A stretch of DNA of 52,643 bases, taken from the NCBI RefSeq assembly GCF_004337705.1, contig NZ_SKBU01000038.1, positions 54,763 to 107,405 of the forward strand, in the 5' to 3' direction. The translations under genes were made by a program, and so were the position numbers. Shown piece by piece: positions 7,350 through 15,204 of the stretch. The notes below the pieces were generated by a model. That model saw only the letters and a program-made list of their open reading frames with translations, did no database searches and was not told the DNA's origin. Origin of the DNA: Rubrobacter taiwanensis (lineage in GTDB: Bacteria > Actinomycetota > Rubrobacteria > Rubrobacterales > Rubrobacteraceae). The number at the start of each line of letters is the position of its first letter. Position 1 is the stretch's first letter.

Positions 7350-8324
7350 GTGGGGTGGAGGTTGCTGCGAGTTTCGGGGCTGGCTGTAGCGGTGGTTACT
7401 CTGCTGGGGGTTGTGGCGTGCGGGCCTGCTGGGGAGGATGAGTTTCCTTCGGAGCAGATCGAGATAATAGTGCCGTGGGCTGCGGGGGGTGGCACGGACC
7501 AGACCGCCCGGCAGCTGGCGGCGGTGGCTGAGGAGACCTGTGGCACGGGCATCATAGTCAGCAACCAGACCGGCAGCACGGGGGCTGTGGGGTTTCAGGC
7601 TGCTGCGACGGCGCGGCCCGATGGCTACACGGTGGGGCTGGCTACGGTGGAGATCGCCATGATCAACCACTTGGGCGTCGCTCCGGTCACGCCCGAGGAT
7701 GTGCGGGGTGTGATGCAGTACAACTTCGACCCGGCGGCCTTCAGCGTCGGCTCCGACTCCCCGTATGAGAGCATCGAGGACGTCATCGCGGCTGCTGAGG
7801 ACGGCGAGGACATCCGGGTGGGGACGAGCGGGACCGGGAGCATCTGGCACGTGGCGGCTGCCGGTCTGGCCCGGGAGGCCGGGGTGGAGTTCACCTACGT
7901 GCCGTTCGACGGGGCGGCCCCGGCGATCGCGGCCGTGCTCGGGGGGCAGATCGAGGCCACCTCGGCCAGCGGGGCCGAGGTCGCGCCGCAGGTGGAAGCG
8001 GGAGAGCTGCGGCCGCTCGTTGTGATGGGCGAGGAGCGGTTGGACATCCTGCCCGACACGCCCACCACGCAGGAGGTCGGCATAGACTGGGAGTCCGGGG
8101 CGTGGAGAGGGCTTGTGGTGCCCAACGACACGCCGGACGACGTGGTCCAGACCCTGAACGAGTGTTTCCGGGAGGCGTACGAGTCCGAGCAGTTCCAGGA
8201 CTTCATGGAGACTCAGGGCTTCGGGATGGTCTACCGGGACGCCGGCGAGTTCGAGAGCTACATGGATGAGGAGTTCGAGCGGTTTGGGGAGTTGATCCGG
8301 GAGCTGGACATCCGGGCGGAGTAG
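7350..8324 (+). CDS. tctC: tripartite tricarboxylate transporter substrate-binding lipoprotein (TctC family)
   Basis: A solute-binding protein of the TTT (Bug/TctC) family. The GTG at 7350 has GAGAGGAGG about 10 bp upstream and gives 324 residues with a short signal peptide and the lipobox LLGVVAC, so it is anchored outside the membrane. Family motifs are IEIIVPWAAGGGTDQTAR just after the signal, GFQAAATARPDGYT, and VGTSGTGSIWH with TYVPFDGAAPAIAAVLGGQIE. It binds a carboxylate and delivers it to TctAB. It is the first gene of tctCBA, divergent from the KDG operon; the ligand is probably a sugar acid or dicarboxylate linked to the neighbouring catabolic genes (inference). Confidence 0.9.
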   Translation: MGWRLLRVSGLAVAVVTLLGVVACGPAGEDEFPSEQIEIIVPWAAGGGTDQTARQLAAVAEETCGTGIIVSNQTGSTGAVGFQAAATARPDGYTVGLATVEIAMINHLGVAPVTPEDVRGVMQYNFDPAAFSVGSDSPYESIEDVIAAAEDGEDIRVGTSGTGSIWHVAAAGLAREAGVEFTYVPFDGAAPAIAAVLGGQIEATSASGAEVAPQVEAGELRPLVVMGEERLDILPDTPTTQEVGIDWESGAWRGLVVPNDTPDDVVQTLNECFREAYESEQFQDFMETQGFGMVYRDAGEFESYMDEEFERFGELIRELDIRAE

Positions 8325-8326
8325 CC

Positions 8327-8785
8327 GTGCGCGCCGGGGTGGGCGACATCGTGGCCGCTGCGCTCCTGGTGGCCGTCGCGGTTGCGGTGGTTCTGCTTAC
8401 TCTGGACTTCCCTCCGCCGGGACAGCCGGACGATCCGGGAGCGGCCACGTTTCCCAGGATGGTTGCGGGAGCGCTTGCGGTCTTCGCTCTGCTGCTGCTC
8501 GTGCAGGGGGGAAGGAGTGAGGAGTCCCTGCCGCGGGGGCGCGCGCTGCTGCGGGTGGTGGGGGTTGTGGTGCTGCTCGCCATCTACGCTGCTGTGCTTG
8601 AAGCGCTCGGCTTCATGTTGGCGACTATGCTCTTCCTGGTGGGCGCTCTGCTGCTGGCCGGGATGCGCCGGCCGCTGATGCTGGCGCTCATGCCCGTAGG
8701 GGTGAGTCTCACGCTCTTCTACGTGTTCTCCGTGCTGCTGAGGGTCTCTTTGCCGCGCGGCGTATTGGAGAGGTTCATCTTTTGA
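8327..8785 (+). CDS. tctB: TctB-family small membrane subunit
   Basis: A 152-residue membrane protein with four hydrophobic segments (about residues 7-25, 44-62, 75-115 as a pair, and 120-140), the normal size and topology of TctB. The short link PPPGQPDDPGAATFPRMVAG after the first helix is typical of the family. Its GTG lies 2 bp after tctC and its stop overlaps the TTG of tctA by 3 bp. In the tripartite transporter it partners the large permease TctA. Confidence 0.88.
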   Translation: MRAGVGDIVAAALLVAVAVAVVLLTLDFPPPGQPDDPGAATFPRMVAGALAVFALLLLVQGGRSEESLPRGRALLRVVGVVVLLAIYAAVLEALGFMLATMLFLVGALLLAGMRRPLMLALMPVGVSLTLFYVFSVLLRVSLPRGVLERFIF

Positions 8786-10260
8786 GCGGCTGGGCCGCGG
8801 GTTTCGAGGCCGTCCTGGACCCCCAGGCGCTGTTCCTCATCCTGGCCGGGGTGCTCGTCGGGATACTCGTGGGGGCTCTGCCGGGGCTCTCGGCCACGAT
8901 GGCGGTGGCCGTCCTGCTGCCTTTCACCTTCGCGCTGGAGCCGGTGGACGGGATGATGCTGCTTCTGGGCATCTACGGCGGAGCGCTGTACGCGGGTTCG
9001 ATCCCGGCGATCCTGATCCGGGCCCCGGGCACGCCTTCGGCGGCCGCCACCGTTCTGGACGGGCATCCCATGAGTCAGCGGGGACGGGCGGGCGAGGCGC
9101 TCAGCATCTCCGTCGTCGCGTCCGCGGTCGGGGGGATGGTGGGCGTGGTGTTCCTGGCGCTCTTCGCTCCGAGGGTCGCGGAGTTCGCGCTGCGGTTCGG
9201 GCCGGCGGAGTACTTTATGCTCTCGATCTTCGCGCTTACGATCATCGCCTCGCTCTCTGAGAGCGCGATGGTGAAGGGCCTGATCAGCGGCACGCTGGGC
9301 CTGCTCATCGCCATGATCGGGCTGGACCCCATCCAGGCCTTCCCGCGCTTCGCCTTCGGGAGCGTGGAGCTGAGCGCCGGCATCCAGTTCATCCCGATCC
9401 TCATCGGGCTCTTCGGTGTTGCGGAGGCGCTGCGGCAGTTCGAGCGGCTGCGGGGCGGAGTGGAGGAACGGCCGGCGCTGGGCAGCTTCCGGCTGGGGTT
9501 CGACCGCCTGAAGCGGCTCGCCCCCACCACGGCCGGCTCCTCCGTGCTCGGGTTCCTGGTCGGCGTGCTGCCCGGCACGGGCGGGGACATCGGCTCCTTC
9601 GTCGCCTACAATGAGACCAAACGATTCGCCCGCGGCGAGAAGAACTTCGGCCGGGGAGACCCGCGCGGAGTCGCGGCGGCGGAGTCGGCCAACAACGCCT
9701 CGACCGCCGGGGCGCTGACCCCGACGCTCACCCTCGGCATCCCCGGTGACTCGGTCTCGGCGATCCTGATCGGGGCGATCACGGTCCACGGTCTCCGGCC
9801 CGGCCCGCAGCTCTTTACCGGCAGCCCGGAGCTGGTCTACGGCATCTTTATCGGGTTCTTCCTCGTCTACACCTGCCTGCTGGTGGTCGGCCTGCTGGGG
9901 ATCCGGCTCTGGGTGCAGCTGATGCGGGTGCCCACGCGGTTCCTCTGGCCGACCGTGCTCGTCCTGAGCGTGGTGGGCTCCTATGCCCTGCGCTCCAACC
10001 CGTTCGACGTGCTGGTCATGCTGCTGGCCGCCGTGCTCGGCTATTTCATGATGAAGGGCGGCTACCCGCTGGCCCCGCTGGTGATAGGGGTTATCCTAGG
10101 TCCCATCGCGGAGAGCGGGTTCCGGCGGGCCATGATCATCAGCGGCGGTAGCTTCGAGTGGCTGCTCACCCCGATCCCGCTCACCCTGCTCATCCTCACC
10201 CTCGCTTCGATCGCCCTCGCCGCCCTGCGCGCCAGGAGCGGGTCCGCCTCTTCAGCATAA
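8782..10260 (+). CDS. tctA: TctA-family large permease
   Basis: A 492-residue polytopic membrane protein with about eleven or twelve hydrophobic segments. It has the family signatures GVLVGILVGALPGLSATMAVAVLLPFT at residues 20-45 and GVLPGTGGDIGSFVAYNETKR near 260-280, then ESANNASTAGALTPTLTLGIPGD. These are the two conserved Gly/Pro-rich loops of TctA. The TTG start overlaps the stop of tctB. It completes a canonical tctCBA operon powered by an ion gradient. Transcription could run on into the GntR gene, 98 bp downstream, which has its own promoter. Confidence 0.93.
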   Translation: MSGWAAGFEAVLDPQALFLILAGVLVGILVGALPGLSATMAVAVLLPFTFALEPVDGMMLLLGIYGGALYAGSIPAILIRAPGTPSAAATVLDGHPMSQRGRAGEALSISVVASAVGGMVGVVFLALFAPRVAEFALRFGPAEYFMLSIFALTIIASLSESAMVKGLISGTLGLLIAMIGLDPIQAFPRFAFGSVELSAGIQFIPILIGLFGVAEALRQFERLRGGVEERPALGSFRLGFDRLKRLAPTTAGSSVLGFLVGVLPGTGGDIGSFVAYNETKRFARGEKNFGRGDPRGVAAAESANNASTAGALTPTLTLGIPGDSVSAILIGAITVHGLRPGPQLFTGSPELVYGIFIGFFLVYTCLLVVGLLGIRLWVQLMRVPTRFLWPTVLVLSVVGSYALRSNPFDVLVMLLAAVLGYFMMKGGYPLAPLVIGVILGPIAESGFRRAMIISGGSFEWLLTPIPLTLLILTLASIALAALRARSGSASSA

Positions 10261-10320
10261 TTCCGGCCGCGGAAGACGCCCTCCTGAGAACCCTCCGCCC
10301 CAAGCACCGGGCGCGCCCGG

Positions 10321-10351
10321 TTGACAGAGCCGAAAATTGGTATGACAATAT
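10321..10351 (+). promoter_or_regulatory. promoter and GntR operator candidate before the gntR gene
   Basis: TTGACA at 10321-10326 is followed by the 16-bp sequence ATTGGTATGACAATAT at 10336-10351, which includes a plausible -10 box (GACAAT at 17 bp spacing). The core TTG-N6-CAA is symmetric. A copy with one base different lies at 14027-14042 before the ABC transporter genes. The start site would fall within a few bases of the GTG at 10359, so the mRNA may be leaderless. Confidence 0.6.
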
Positions 10352-10358
10352 CTGCGGG

Positions 10359-11108
10359 GTGGCCGGGCAGAAGAGACGGACGAAGCTGCGGGACCGGGCG
10401 GCGGAGAGGATTCTGGAGATGGTAATCTCTGGCAACCTCAGCCCGGGGGAGCGGCTGCCGCCGGAGCGCGAGCTGTGCGAGCGGCTGGGCGTGAGCCGCA
10501 CCGTGGTCCGGGAGGCGCTCAATCTCCTTGAGGTTCGGGGTCTGCTGGAGATCGAGCACGGCCGGGGGGCGGTGGTCAGTGGCGGTGGCGGGCATGCTGT
10601 ACGGGATACTCTGGAGCTTCTGCTGCGCGTCAGGCCCCGGGCTCTGGGGGAGCTGTTGGAGATTCGCAGGATCCTGGAGGTGGAGATAGCCGGGCTCGCC
10701 GCCGAGCGGGCTCTCCCGGAGGACGTGCGGGCGATGCGGGAGGCTCTGGACAGGATGCGCACCCGGATAGACGCTCCCGAGGGGTATGTGGACGCCGACG
10801 TAGAGTTCCACGCGCACCTGGCGCGCTGCACCCGCAACGAGGTTCTGCTCGTGATGCTGGAGCCGGTGGTGGAGCTGCTCCGGGCCAGCCGCCGGGTGAC
10901 GGCGTCGCTGCCCGGCACTGCCCGGCGGGCGTTGCGGGAGCACGCGGCGATCCTGGACCGCGTGGCCGCCGGGGATGTCGAGGGGGCCCGGTGCGAGATG
11001 CGCGCTCACCTGATGGCCACCGCGAGAGACATGGAGCGGGCCACCGGCGGCCAGGTCGTGGACTTGGGCCTCCGGCGGCCGGAGAGACTCACGGAGGGAG
11101 GTTCATGA
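10359..11108 (+). CDS. GntR-family (FadR/FCD type) transcriptional regulator
   Basis: A 249-residue regulator. The N-terminal GntR winged helix occupies about residues 8-75: AAERILEMVISGNLSPGERLPPERELCERLGVSRTVVREALN is the textbook signature. The rest is a helical FCD effector domain with the metal-binding Asp/His residues of the family (VDADVEFHAHLA, LREHAAILDRV, EMRAHL). I chose the GTG at 10359 because homology starts there and the -10 region lies immediately upstream. It heads an operon for a sugar-acid dehydratase and ABC importer, so a sugar acid ligand is likely. Its stop overlaps the next ATG (ATGA). Autoregulation through the 10336-10351 site is inferred. Confidence 0.9.
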   Translation: MAGQKRRTKLRDRAAERILEMVISGNLSPGERLPPERELCERLGVSRTVVREALNLLEVRGLLEIEHGRGAVVSGGGGHAVRDTLELLLRVRPRALGELLEIRRILEVEIAGLAAERALPEDVRAMREALDRMRTRIDAPEGYVDADVEFHAHLARCTRNEVLLVMLEPVVELLRASRRVTASLPGTARRALREHAAILDRVAAGDVEGARCEMRAHLMATARDMERATGGQVVDLGLRRPERLTEGGS

Positions 11109-12046
11109 GGGCGCGGGAGCTGCTGGCCGGACTGGGTCTGCCGGGGCGCGATCTGCACGAGCTGCCCGCTTCGGAGAAGCGCTTCCCAGATGGAGCGCAC
11201 TACCGGGTCGAGATCCCGAGCGTCGAGGGTCCGCGGGTGCTGGAGGCCGTCATTGAGGAGGCGCGGCGGCGGGAGGTTCACGTCCACCGGGTCTCGCAGG
11301 GCTCGGGGATCATGCTGCTTACCGACCCGGAGATCCTGGAGATGTGCCACATGGCCCGCGAGGCCGGGATGGAGCTCTCGCTGTTCGTGGGGCCGCGGGC
11401 CGGCTGGGACACCGGCGCGGGCGTGGTATCGAGCGCCGGCAAGACGCTGGGCGCGCAGCACCGGGGACAGGACCAGCTCGCCTACGCGCTGGAGGACGTG
11501 CTACGGGGCGTGGAGCTGGGGTTGCGCGGGGTGCTGGTCGCGGATGTGGGCCTGATGTGGGTGTTGCGGGACCTCAAAAAACGGGGCGTGCTGCCGGAGG
11601 ACTTTGTGGTCAAGGTCTCCGTGCAGCTCGCGGCTGCCAACGCCGCGGCCATAAAGGCGATGGAGGATCTGGGAGCCGGTACGTACAACGTCCCGACGGA
11701 CCTCAGCCTCGCGCAGCTCGCCGCCATCCGGGCTGCCGCCGGCCTACCGCTGGACGTGTACGTCGAGGCGCCGGACGACTTCGGCGGGTTCGTACGGCAC
11801 TACGAGATCCCCGATCTCGTGCGGGTGGCCGCCCCGGTGTACGTGAAGTTCGGCCTGCGCAACGCGCCCAACATCTACCCGTCCGGGCTACACCTGGAGG
11901 ACGTGGCGATCAGGCTCGGCAGGGAGCGGGTGCGGCGGGCGCAGGTAGGGCTCGAACTGCTGCGGCGCTACTATCCGGAGGCCGAAACCACGACGCCCGG
12001 TGCGGTCTTTTCCGGCATTCCCACCGTTGTCGAGGAGAGGGCATGA
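11105..12046 (+). CDS. TIM-barrel protein, U32-peptidase-like, function unknown
   Basis: A 313-residue cytoplasmic protein. Residue patterns suggest a beta/alpha barrel: alternating beta strands such as VRVAAPVYVKFGL, VVKVSVQLAAANAAAIKAMEDLG, TYNVPTDLSLAQLAAIR and LPLDVYVEAPDDFGGFVRHYEIPD. It resembles proteins annotated as U32-type peptidases, but I see no U32 signature motif, so proteolysis is doubtful. Both ends are translationally coupled: the ATG overlaps the gntR stop and its own stop overlaps the dehydratase ATG. This implies a role in the same sugar-acid pathway, perhaps as an aldolase, epimerase or ligand-binding barrel. The ribosome site ACGGAGGGAGG lies just upstream. Confidence 0.6.
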   Translation: MRARELLAGLGLPGRDLHELPASEKRFPDGAHYRVEIPSVEGPRVLEAVIEEARRREVHVHRVSQGSGIMLLTDPEILEMCHMAREAGMELSLFVGPRAGWDTGAGVVSSAGKTLGAQHRGQDQLAYALEDVLRGVELGLRGVLVADVGLMWVLRDLKKRGVLPEDFVVKVSVQLAAANAAAIKAMEDLGAGTYNVPTDLSLAQLAAIRAAAGLPLDVYVEAPDDFGGFVRHYEIPDLVRVAAPVYVKFGLRNAPNIYPSGLHLEDVAIRLGRERVRRAQVGLELLRRYYPEAETTTPGAVFSGIPTVVEERA

Positions 12047-13212
12047 AGGTAACCGGAGTAGACACCTTCGTAGTCGGGACCGGCTGGCGCAACCTGACCA
12101 TCGTCCGGGTGCGCACCGACGAGGGGCTGACGGGCCTGGGCGAGGTCAGGATGGTCAACCACACCGACGCCCTGCTCGGGTACCTCAAGGAGGCCGTTCC
12201 CCGGTACGTGATCGGGCACGACCCCTTCCGCATCGAGGACCTGGTGCGCCGGATGCAGCGCGACGATTTCTCGCGGCCGGGCGAGGTGATGAGCTCCGGG
12301 ATCGCCGTGCTGGAGATGGCCTGCTGGGACATCGTGGGCAAGGCTCTAGGGCAGCCGGTGTACAACCTGCTCGGCGGCCCGGTGCGCGATCGCATAAAAG
12401 CCTACGCCAACGGCTGGTACCGGGTCGAGCGCACCCCGGAGCAGTTCCACGCCGCCGCAAAACAGGTGGTAGAGCGGGGCTACACCGCGCTCAAGCTGGA
12501 CCCGTTCGGTCCCGGCTACTACGAGCTGGAGCGCGCCGAGAAGCTGCGGGCCGCCGCCATTGTGGAGGCGGTGCGGGACGCGGTAGGGCCGGAGGCCGAG
12601 ATCCTGCTGGAGATGCACGGCCGGTTCTCGCCCGCCACCGCGATCGAGATGGCGCGCCTGCTGGAGCCCTACGGGCTGGGCTGGGCCGAAGAGCCCGTCC
12701 CGCCCACGAACCTCAAGGCCCTGAAGAAGGTGGCAGAGGGTATCGGCGTGCCCGTCGCGACCGGAGAGCGCATCCACAACCGCGTCGAGTACCGGGAGCT
12801 GTTCGAGCTGCAGGCGGTGGACGTGATCCAACCCGACATAACCCAGATGGGCGGCCTCCTGGAGACGAAGAAGCTGGCCGCCTGGGCCGACGCCTACTTC
12901 GTGACCGTCGCCCCGCACAACGTGGGCGGCCAGATCTCTACCGCCGCGGCCCTCCACCTGGCGGCCTGCACGCCCAACTTCCGCATCCAGGAGTACTTTA
13001 ACGACTTCGCCGACCCCTGGGTGAAGGAGACGGCCCCCGGCGTGCCGGAGGTGCGGGACGGGTACTTCGAGCTCCCCGGCGGCCCGGGCCTCGGCGTCGA
13101 ACTGGACGAGGCCGCAGTCGAGGCCCACCCCCGGCAGGACGTGCACTTCAACCTCTTCGCCGAGGGGTGGGAGAAGCGCGCCGCCGCCCGCGCCTCCGGA
13201 GCCGGCCGGTGA
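12043..13212 (+). CDS. enolase-superfamily sugar-acid dehydratase (mandelate racemase/galactonate dehydratase type)
   Basis: A 389-residue member of the mandelate racemase/muconate lactonizing group. The N-terminal capping domain runs to about residue 120 (MKVTGVDTFVVGTGWRN start). The barrel shows the Lys-x-Asp-type motif TALKLDPFG, metal ligands in LLEMHGRF, WAEEPVPP and ATGERIHN, and the C-terminal His of VAPHNVGG. This arrangement fits acid-sugar dehydratases such as D-galactonate, gluconate or pentonate dehydratase, which yield 2-keto-3-deoxy acids. Products could feed the KDG kinase/aldolase genes at 3.3-5.1 kb or the FAH and aldehyde dehydrogenase genes at 19-21 kb. The ATG overlaps the previous stop by 4 bp. 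Exact substrate unknown. Confidence 0.85.
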   Translation: MKVTGVDTFVVGTGWRNLTIVRVRTDEGLTGLGEVRMVNHTDALLGYLKEAVPRYVIGHDPFRIEDLVRRMQRDDFSRPGEVMSSGIAVLEMACWDIVGKALGQPVYNLLGGPVRDRIKAYANGWYRVERTPEQFHAAAKQVVERGYTALKLDPFGPGYYELERAEKLRAAAIVEAVRDAVGPEAEILLEMHGRFSPATAIEMARLLEPYGLGWAEEPVPPTNLKALKKVAEGIGVPVATGERIHNRVEYRELFELQAVDVIQPDITQMGGLLETKKLAAWADAYFVTVAPHNVGGQISTAAALHLAACTPNFRIQEYFNDFADPWVKETAPGVPEVRDGYFELPGGPGLGVELDEAAVEAHPRQDVHFNLFAEGWEKRAAARASGAGR

Positions 13213-13994
13213 TCGACCTGAGCGGCCGCAAGGCGCTGGTCACCGGAGCCGGCATGGGCATCGGGCAGGGGGTGGCCGTGGAGCTGGCCCGGCAGGGGGC
13301 CGAGGTCGCCGTCCACTACCCGCCGTTCGAGAAGAGCGCGGACGCGACGGTGGAGCGCATCAACGGGCTCGGCGGGAGAGCCGCGACCGTACGGGGCGAC
13401 CTCCGGGTGGTGAGCGAGTGCCGGAGGGTGGTGGACGAGGCGGCCGCCGCTCTGGACGGCCTCGACATCCTGGTGAACAACGCCGGCGTCACCCGGACGC
13501 GAGACTTCCTGGAGATGGACGAGGAGGTGTACGGCGAGCAGTTCGAACTGAACGTGCGGGGCTACTTCTTCTGCGCGCAGCAGGCGGTCCCGCACATGCT
13601 GGAGCGCGGCGGAGGCAGCATAGTGAACATAAGCTCCATTCACGGCCGCGGCGGGCTTCCCCGGCACTCGGCCTATGCCGCGACCAAGGGCGCGGTGGAC
13701 GCCTTCACCCGCGAGCTGGCCGTAGAGCTGGCCGGGCAGAAGATCCGGGTAAACGCCGTCGCCCCCGGCATCATCGAGGTGCCCCGCTACTTCGACATCC
13801 CCGGCTACACCACCGAGTTCGGAAACACCCTGGTTCCCGCCGGAAGGGTGGGAACCCCGGAGGACGTGGGGCGCGCCGTGACCTTCCTCGCCTCCGACGC
13901 CGCAGACTTCATCACCGGACAGGTGCTCTACGTGGACGGCGGCACCTCCGCCCGGATGGGACTCTGGTGGGACCAGGGCGACCGGCCCCGCTAG
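13209..13994 (+). CDS. SDR-family oxidoreductase
   Basis: A 261-residue short-chain dehydrogenase with TGAGMGIGQGVA at residues 10-21, DILVNNAGVTRTRDF near 88, and catalytic Ser and Tyr/Lys in ISSIHGRGG...SAYAATKGAV. The C-terminus ITGQVLYVDGGTSA is standard. The GTG at 13209 overlaps the dehydratase stop (GTGA). In this operon it probably oxidises a sugar to its lactone or a sugar acid at a secondary alcohol, feeding the dehydratase. A C-terminal tail rich in Trp and Arg (LWWDQGDRPR) is not part of the core fold. Confidence 0.85.
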   Translation: MIDLSGRKALVTGAGMGIGQGVAVELARQGAEVAVHYPPFEKSADATVERINGLGGRAATVRGDLRVVSECRRVVDEAAAALDGLDILVNNAGVTRTRDFLEMDEEVYGEQFELNVRGYFFCAQQAVPHMLERGGGSIVNISSIHGRGGLPRHSAYAATKGAVDAFTRELAVELAGQKIRVNAVAPGIIEVPRYFDIPGYTTEFGNTLVPAGRVGTPEDVGRAVTFLASDAADFITGQVLYVDGGTSARMGLWWDQGDRPR

Positions 13995-14009
13995 GAGAGC
14001 GAGAAGCGC

Positions 14010-14042
14010 TTGACAGAGATGTGGTGATTGGTATAACAATAT
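14010..14042 (+). promoter_or_regulatory. promoter and GntR operator candidate before the ABC importer
   Basis: TTGACA at 14010-14015 and TATAAC at 14032-14037 (16 bp spacing) form a good promoter. The -10 lies inside ATTGGTATAACAATAT (14027-14042), which differs by one base from the site before gntR and whose core TTGGTATAACAA is 10/12 symmetric. A repressor bound here would cover the promoter. The leader to the ATG at 14128 is about 85 nt. Confidence 0.68.
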
Positions 14043-14127
14043 CTTTAAGAGCTTGCACGGCTTCTTACTAGCCGGGTGGCTCGTCTCAGGTGGAAGGGTT
14101 TCGCTGGGGAAGGAGGAAAGATCGGTT

Positions 14128-15204
14128 ATGGAGGGGAGCGTACCGGACGGTTACGGGCTATCGCGGCGGAGGTTTCTGGCTGCGAGTGCGCTGGCGGGGG
14201 CGTTGCTCGCTGGGTGTGGTGTACGTCGGGAGGAGGGACCGGCCGAGGGTGCCGGCTACGGCAATTATCCCGAGACTCCTGAGTACAACTTCGTCTTCGT
14301 CAACCACGTGACGACCAATCCGTTCTTCACGCCGACGCGGTACGGGATCGAGGACGCGCAGGCGCTGGTGGGCACTACCTCGCAGTGGACGGGTTCGGAG
14401 ACGTCGAACGTGCGGGAGATGGTGGACGCGATGAACACGGCGATCTCCGGCAACGCAGATGGCATAGCGGTCTCCATCGTGGATCCCGACGCGTTCAACG
14501 GGCCTATCGAGCGGGCGCTGGAGCAGGACATCCCGGTCGTTGCGTACAACGCCAACGGCGAGGGGCCGGGGACGAACCCGGCGCTGGCATATATCGGGCA
14601 GGATCTCTTCCTCTCCGGGGTGGAGATGGGCAAGCGGATCGTGGAGCTCGTCCAGGAGGGTCCGGTGGTGTTGTTCATCGCCACGCCCGGGCAGCTCAAC
14701 ATCCAGCCCCGGATAGACGGGGCCATACAGGCCATCGAGGACTCTGGGGCGCCCATTGAGTACGAGCAGATCGCGACCGGGGCCGAGCTGCCGGAGGAGT
14801 TGAGCCGCGTCGAGTCCTACTATCAGGGGCATCAGGATGTGCGGGGCATGTTCGCCGTGGACGCCGGCAGCACGCAGGCTGTGGCCCAGATAATGGAGAA
14901 GTACGATCTGCACGCGCAGGGCGTTCGGGGCGGCGGGTACGATCTGCTGCCGGAGACGCTGCGGCTTTTGAACGAGGGTCACATAGACTTCACGATAGAC
15001 CAGCAGCCGTATCTGCAGGGCTTCTACCCGGTGCTGCAGCTCTTTCTGTACAAGATCTCCGGGGGGCTTACGGGTCCGGCGGAGACCAACACCGGGCTGC
15101 TCTTCGTGGAGCAAGAGGACGCGGCGCTCTACCTGGAGACCGAGTCCCGCTTCGAGGGCGATTCGGAGGAGCAGAAGATCCTGGATCCCGAAGCTCAGGG
15201 CTGA
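14128..15204 (+). CDS. sugar ABC transporter substrate-binding lipoprotein (periplasmic-binding protein type 1)
   Basis: A 358-residue sugar-binding protein of the ribose/xylose class (PBP1 fold). The N-terminus has a twin-arginine-like SRRRFLAAS followed by a lipobox LLAGC, so it is probably exported folded and lipid-anchored. The mature part shows FVFVNHVTTNPFFTPTRYG, ADGIAVSIVDPDAF, IPVVAYNANGEG and GMFAVDAGSTQAVAQ, all typical of the fold. The ATG at 14128 has AAGGAGGAAAG 7 bp upstream. It leads SBP-permease-ATPase genes joined by 1-4 bp overlaps. A pentose, hexose or sugar acid ligand is expected. Confidence 0.9.
   Translation: MEGSVPDGYGLSRRRFLAASALAGALLAGCGVRREEGPAEGAGYGNYPETPEYNFVFVNHVTTNPFFTPTRYGIEDAQALVGTTSQWTGSETSNVREMVDAMNTAISGNADGIAVSIVDPDAFNGPIERALEQDIPVVAYNANGEGPGTNPALAYIGQDLFLSGVEMGKRIVELVQEGPVVLFIATPGQLNIQPRIDGAIQAIEDSGAPIEYEQIATGAELPEELSRVESYYQGHQDVRGMFAVDAGSTQAVAQIMEKYDLHAQGVRGGGYDLLPETLRLLNEGHIDFTIDQQPYLQGFYPVLQLFLYKISGGLTGPAETNTGLLFVEQEDAALYLETESRFEGDSEEQKILDPEAQG

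Noticed and set aside
11105-12046. Calling the TIM-barrel protein a true U32 collagenase-like peptidase
   Set aside because: The resemblance is general and I see no U32 signature segment; operon context argues for a metabolic role instead.
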